Positions 63,292 through 64,000 of a DNA stretch of 64,000 bases are shown here, in pieces. The stretch comes from Alcanivorax jadensis T9 (GTDB lineage Bacteria; Pseudomonadota; Gammaproteobacteria; Pseudomonadales; Alcanivoracaceae), in NCBI RefSeq assembly GCF_000756655.1, contig NZ_ARXU01000005.1, positions 1 through 64,000 of the forward strand, in the 5' to 3' direction. A program made the translations under genes and the position numbers. Positions within the stretch are counted from its first letter, which is position 1; every line of letters starts with the position of its first letter. The notes below the pieces were generated by a model. It was not told where the DNA came from and did no database searches. It was given only the letters and a program-made list of their open reading frames with translations.

Positions 63292-64000
63292 CATTGCGTG
63301 TGGCAATTACCGGTGCCAGCGGGTTTGTGGGCCAGGCCCTGGCTTCCCGCTTGATGGCAGAGGGATGCCAGGTCACCGGCGTTGTGCGGCGGGAGCTTGA
63401 TGCACCGTTTGCGCAGTGTGTGGTGTCCGGACTGGATGACCCGTGCCTGGAGCCGCTGCTGGCGGAGTGCGATGTGTTGGTCCATGCCGCGGCTCGTGCC
63501 CACGTCATGGACGAGGACGCCGCAGATCCGCTGGCGGCCTACCGGGCAGTGAATGTGGATGGCTCCCTGGCGATTGCCCGCCGGGCGGCGGCGCAGGGTG
63601 TGCGTCGCTTTGTCTTTATCAGTTCCATCAAGGTGAACGGTGAAGCCACGCCGCTGGGCCAGCCATTCCGTCACGATGCGAAACCGGCCCCGGAAGATGC
63701 CTACGGGATCTCCAAGCTGGAGGCTGAGCAGGGGCTCACCCAACTGGCCTCCGATACGGGCATGGAATTGGTGATCATCCGTCCTCCTCTGGTCTATGGT
63801 CCCGGCGTGAAGGGCAATTTTGCCGGCATGCTCAAGGTGGTAAGCAAGGGCTTGCCGCTGCCTCTGGGGCGGGTGGATAACCGCCGTTCCCTGGTGGGTC
63901 TGGATAATCTGGTGGACTTGATCAGGGTGTGCCTGGATCATCCCGCCGCCACCGGGCAGGTCTTTCTGGTCAGTGATGGTGAGGACCTGTCCACGGCGGA
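63288..64000 (+). CDS. WbpV/Gne-like NAD-dependent reductase (partial, runs off window)
   Basis: The first 237 codons of an extended SDR; the gene is cut by the window edge. ITGASGFVGQALASRL (residues 7-22), HAAARAHVMDEDA, NVDGSLAIA, the catalytic YGISKLEAEQGL and IRPPLVYGPGVKGNF match the WbpV branch, which makes UDP-QuiNAc/FucNAc-type sugars and normally precedes a WbpL-type initiating transferase. It overlaps wbuB by 4 bp (ATGA). Confidence 0.85.
   Translation, partial: MTLRVAITGASGFVGQALASRLMAEGCQVTGVVRRELDAPFAQCVVSGLDDPCLEPLLAECDVLVHAAARAHVMDEDAADPLAAYRAVNVDGSLAIARRAAAQGVRRFVFISSIKVNGEATPLGQPFRHDAKPAPEDAYGISKLEAEQGLTQLASDTGMELVIIRPPLVYGPGVKGNFAGMLKVVSKGLPLPLGRVDNRRSLVGLDNLVDLIRVCLDHPAATGQVFLVSDGEDLSTA

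Overview
The window looks like chromosomal DNA of a marine gammaproteobacterium. An Alcanivorax/Oceanospirillales-type host is my best guess, based on gene style and the abundant REP-like hairpins (GTAGGAGC / GTTGGAGC ... GCGAA). That is inference, not a database match. Almost all of it is one very large surface-polysaccharide (capsule/exopolysaccharide) locus, with nearly all genes on the + strand.

Layout. 0-4.3 kb: flanking genes (molybdopterin oxidoreductase, Blc-like lipocalin lipoprotein, atypical SDR) separated by REP clusters. 4.8-10.3 kb: the export machine, wzi-wza-wzb-wzc. 10.7-13.2 kb: tviB and tviC, for UDP-GlcNAc/UDP-GalNAc-derived uronic acid. 13.2-25.6 kb: an AT-rich, REP-free imported block with a PglK-like ABC flippase, two sulfotransferases, six glycosyltransferases, a UDP-GlcNAc 2-epimerase and a HAD/UbiA-like pair. 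25.7-35.6 kb: GC-richer DNA with an AsnB-type amidotransferase, an EpsG-like polymerase, a glycosyltransferase, a frameshifted ElyC/YdcF gene, WecA, a Wzx-type flippase and a beta-CASP metallo-hydrolase. 35.9-45.8 kb: a second module, increasingly AT-rich, with rmlB, rmlA, a VioA-like aminotransferase, WbqC, an SDR, three consecutive sulfotransferases, a second MOP flippase and a GT2. 46-57.5 kb: precursor supply, with an SLC13 anion permease, cysC, ugd, a VanZ-like protein, galU, a degenerate Ugd-like protein, pgi, rmlC and algC/pgm. 57.5-64 kb: UDP-L-FucNAc synthesis (wbjB, wbjC, wbjD), two glycosyltransferases (one WbuB-like) and a WbpV-like reductase cut by the window edge.

How the genes work together. 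WecA or an unseen initiating transferase starts the repeat unit on undecaprenyl phosphate. The glycosyltransferases add GalNAcA (possibly amidated by AsnB), FucNAc, ManNAc-type, amino-dideoxy and glucuronic residues. A flippase and the EpsG-like polymerase assemble the chain, and Wza/Wzb/Wzc/Wzi export and anchor it. Five PAPS-type sulfotransferases, together with an SLC13 permease and APS kinase that could supply sulfate and PAPS, strongly suggest the glycan is sulfated.

The most unusual structures are: (1) this sulfation system; (2) two small elements made of a four-helix-bundle (23S-IVP family) gene flanked by 7-bp-periodic arrays with inverted ends, plus a related ORF-less copy; (3) a nucleotide-sugar dehydrogenase paralogue that has lost its NAD-binding glycines and catalytic cysteine; and (4) a composition switch inside tviC that looks like a recombination joint.
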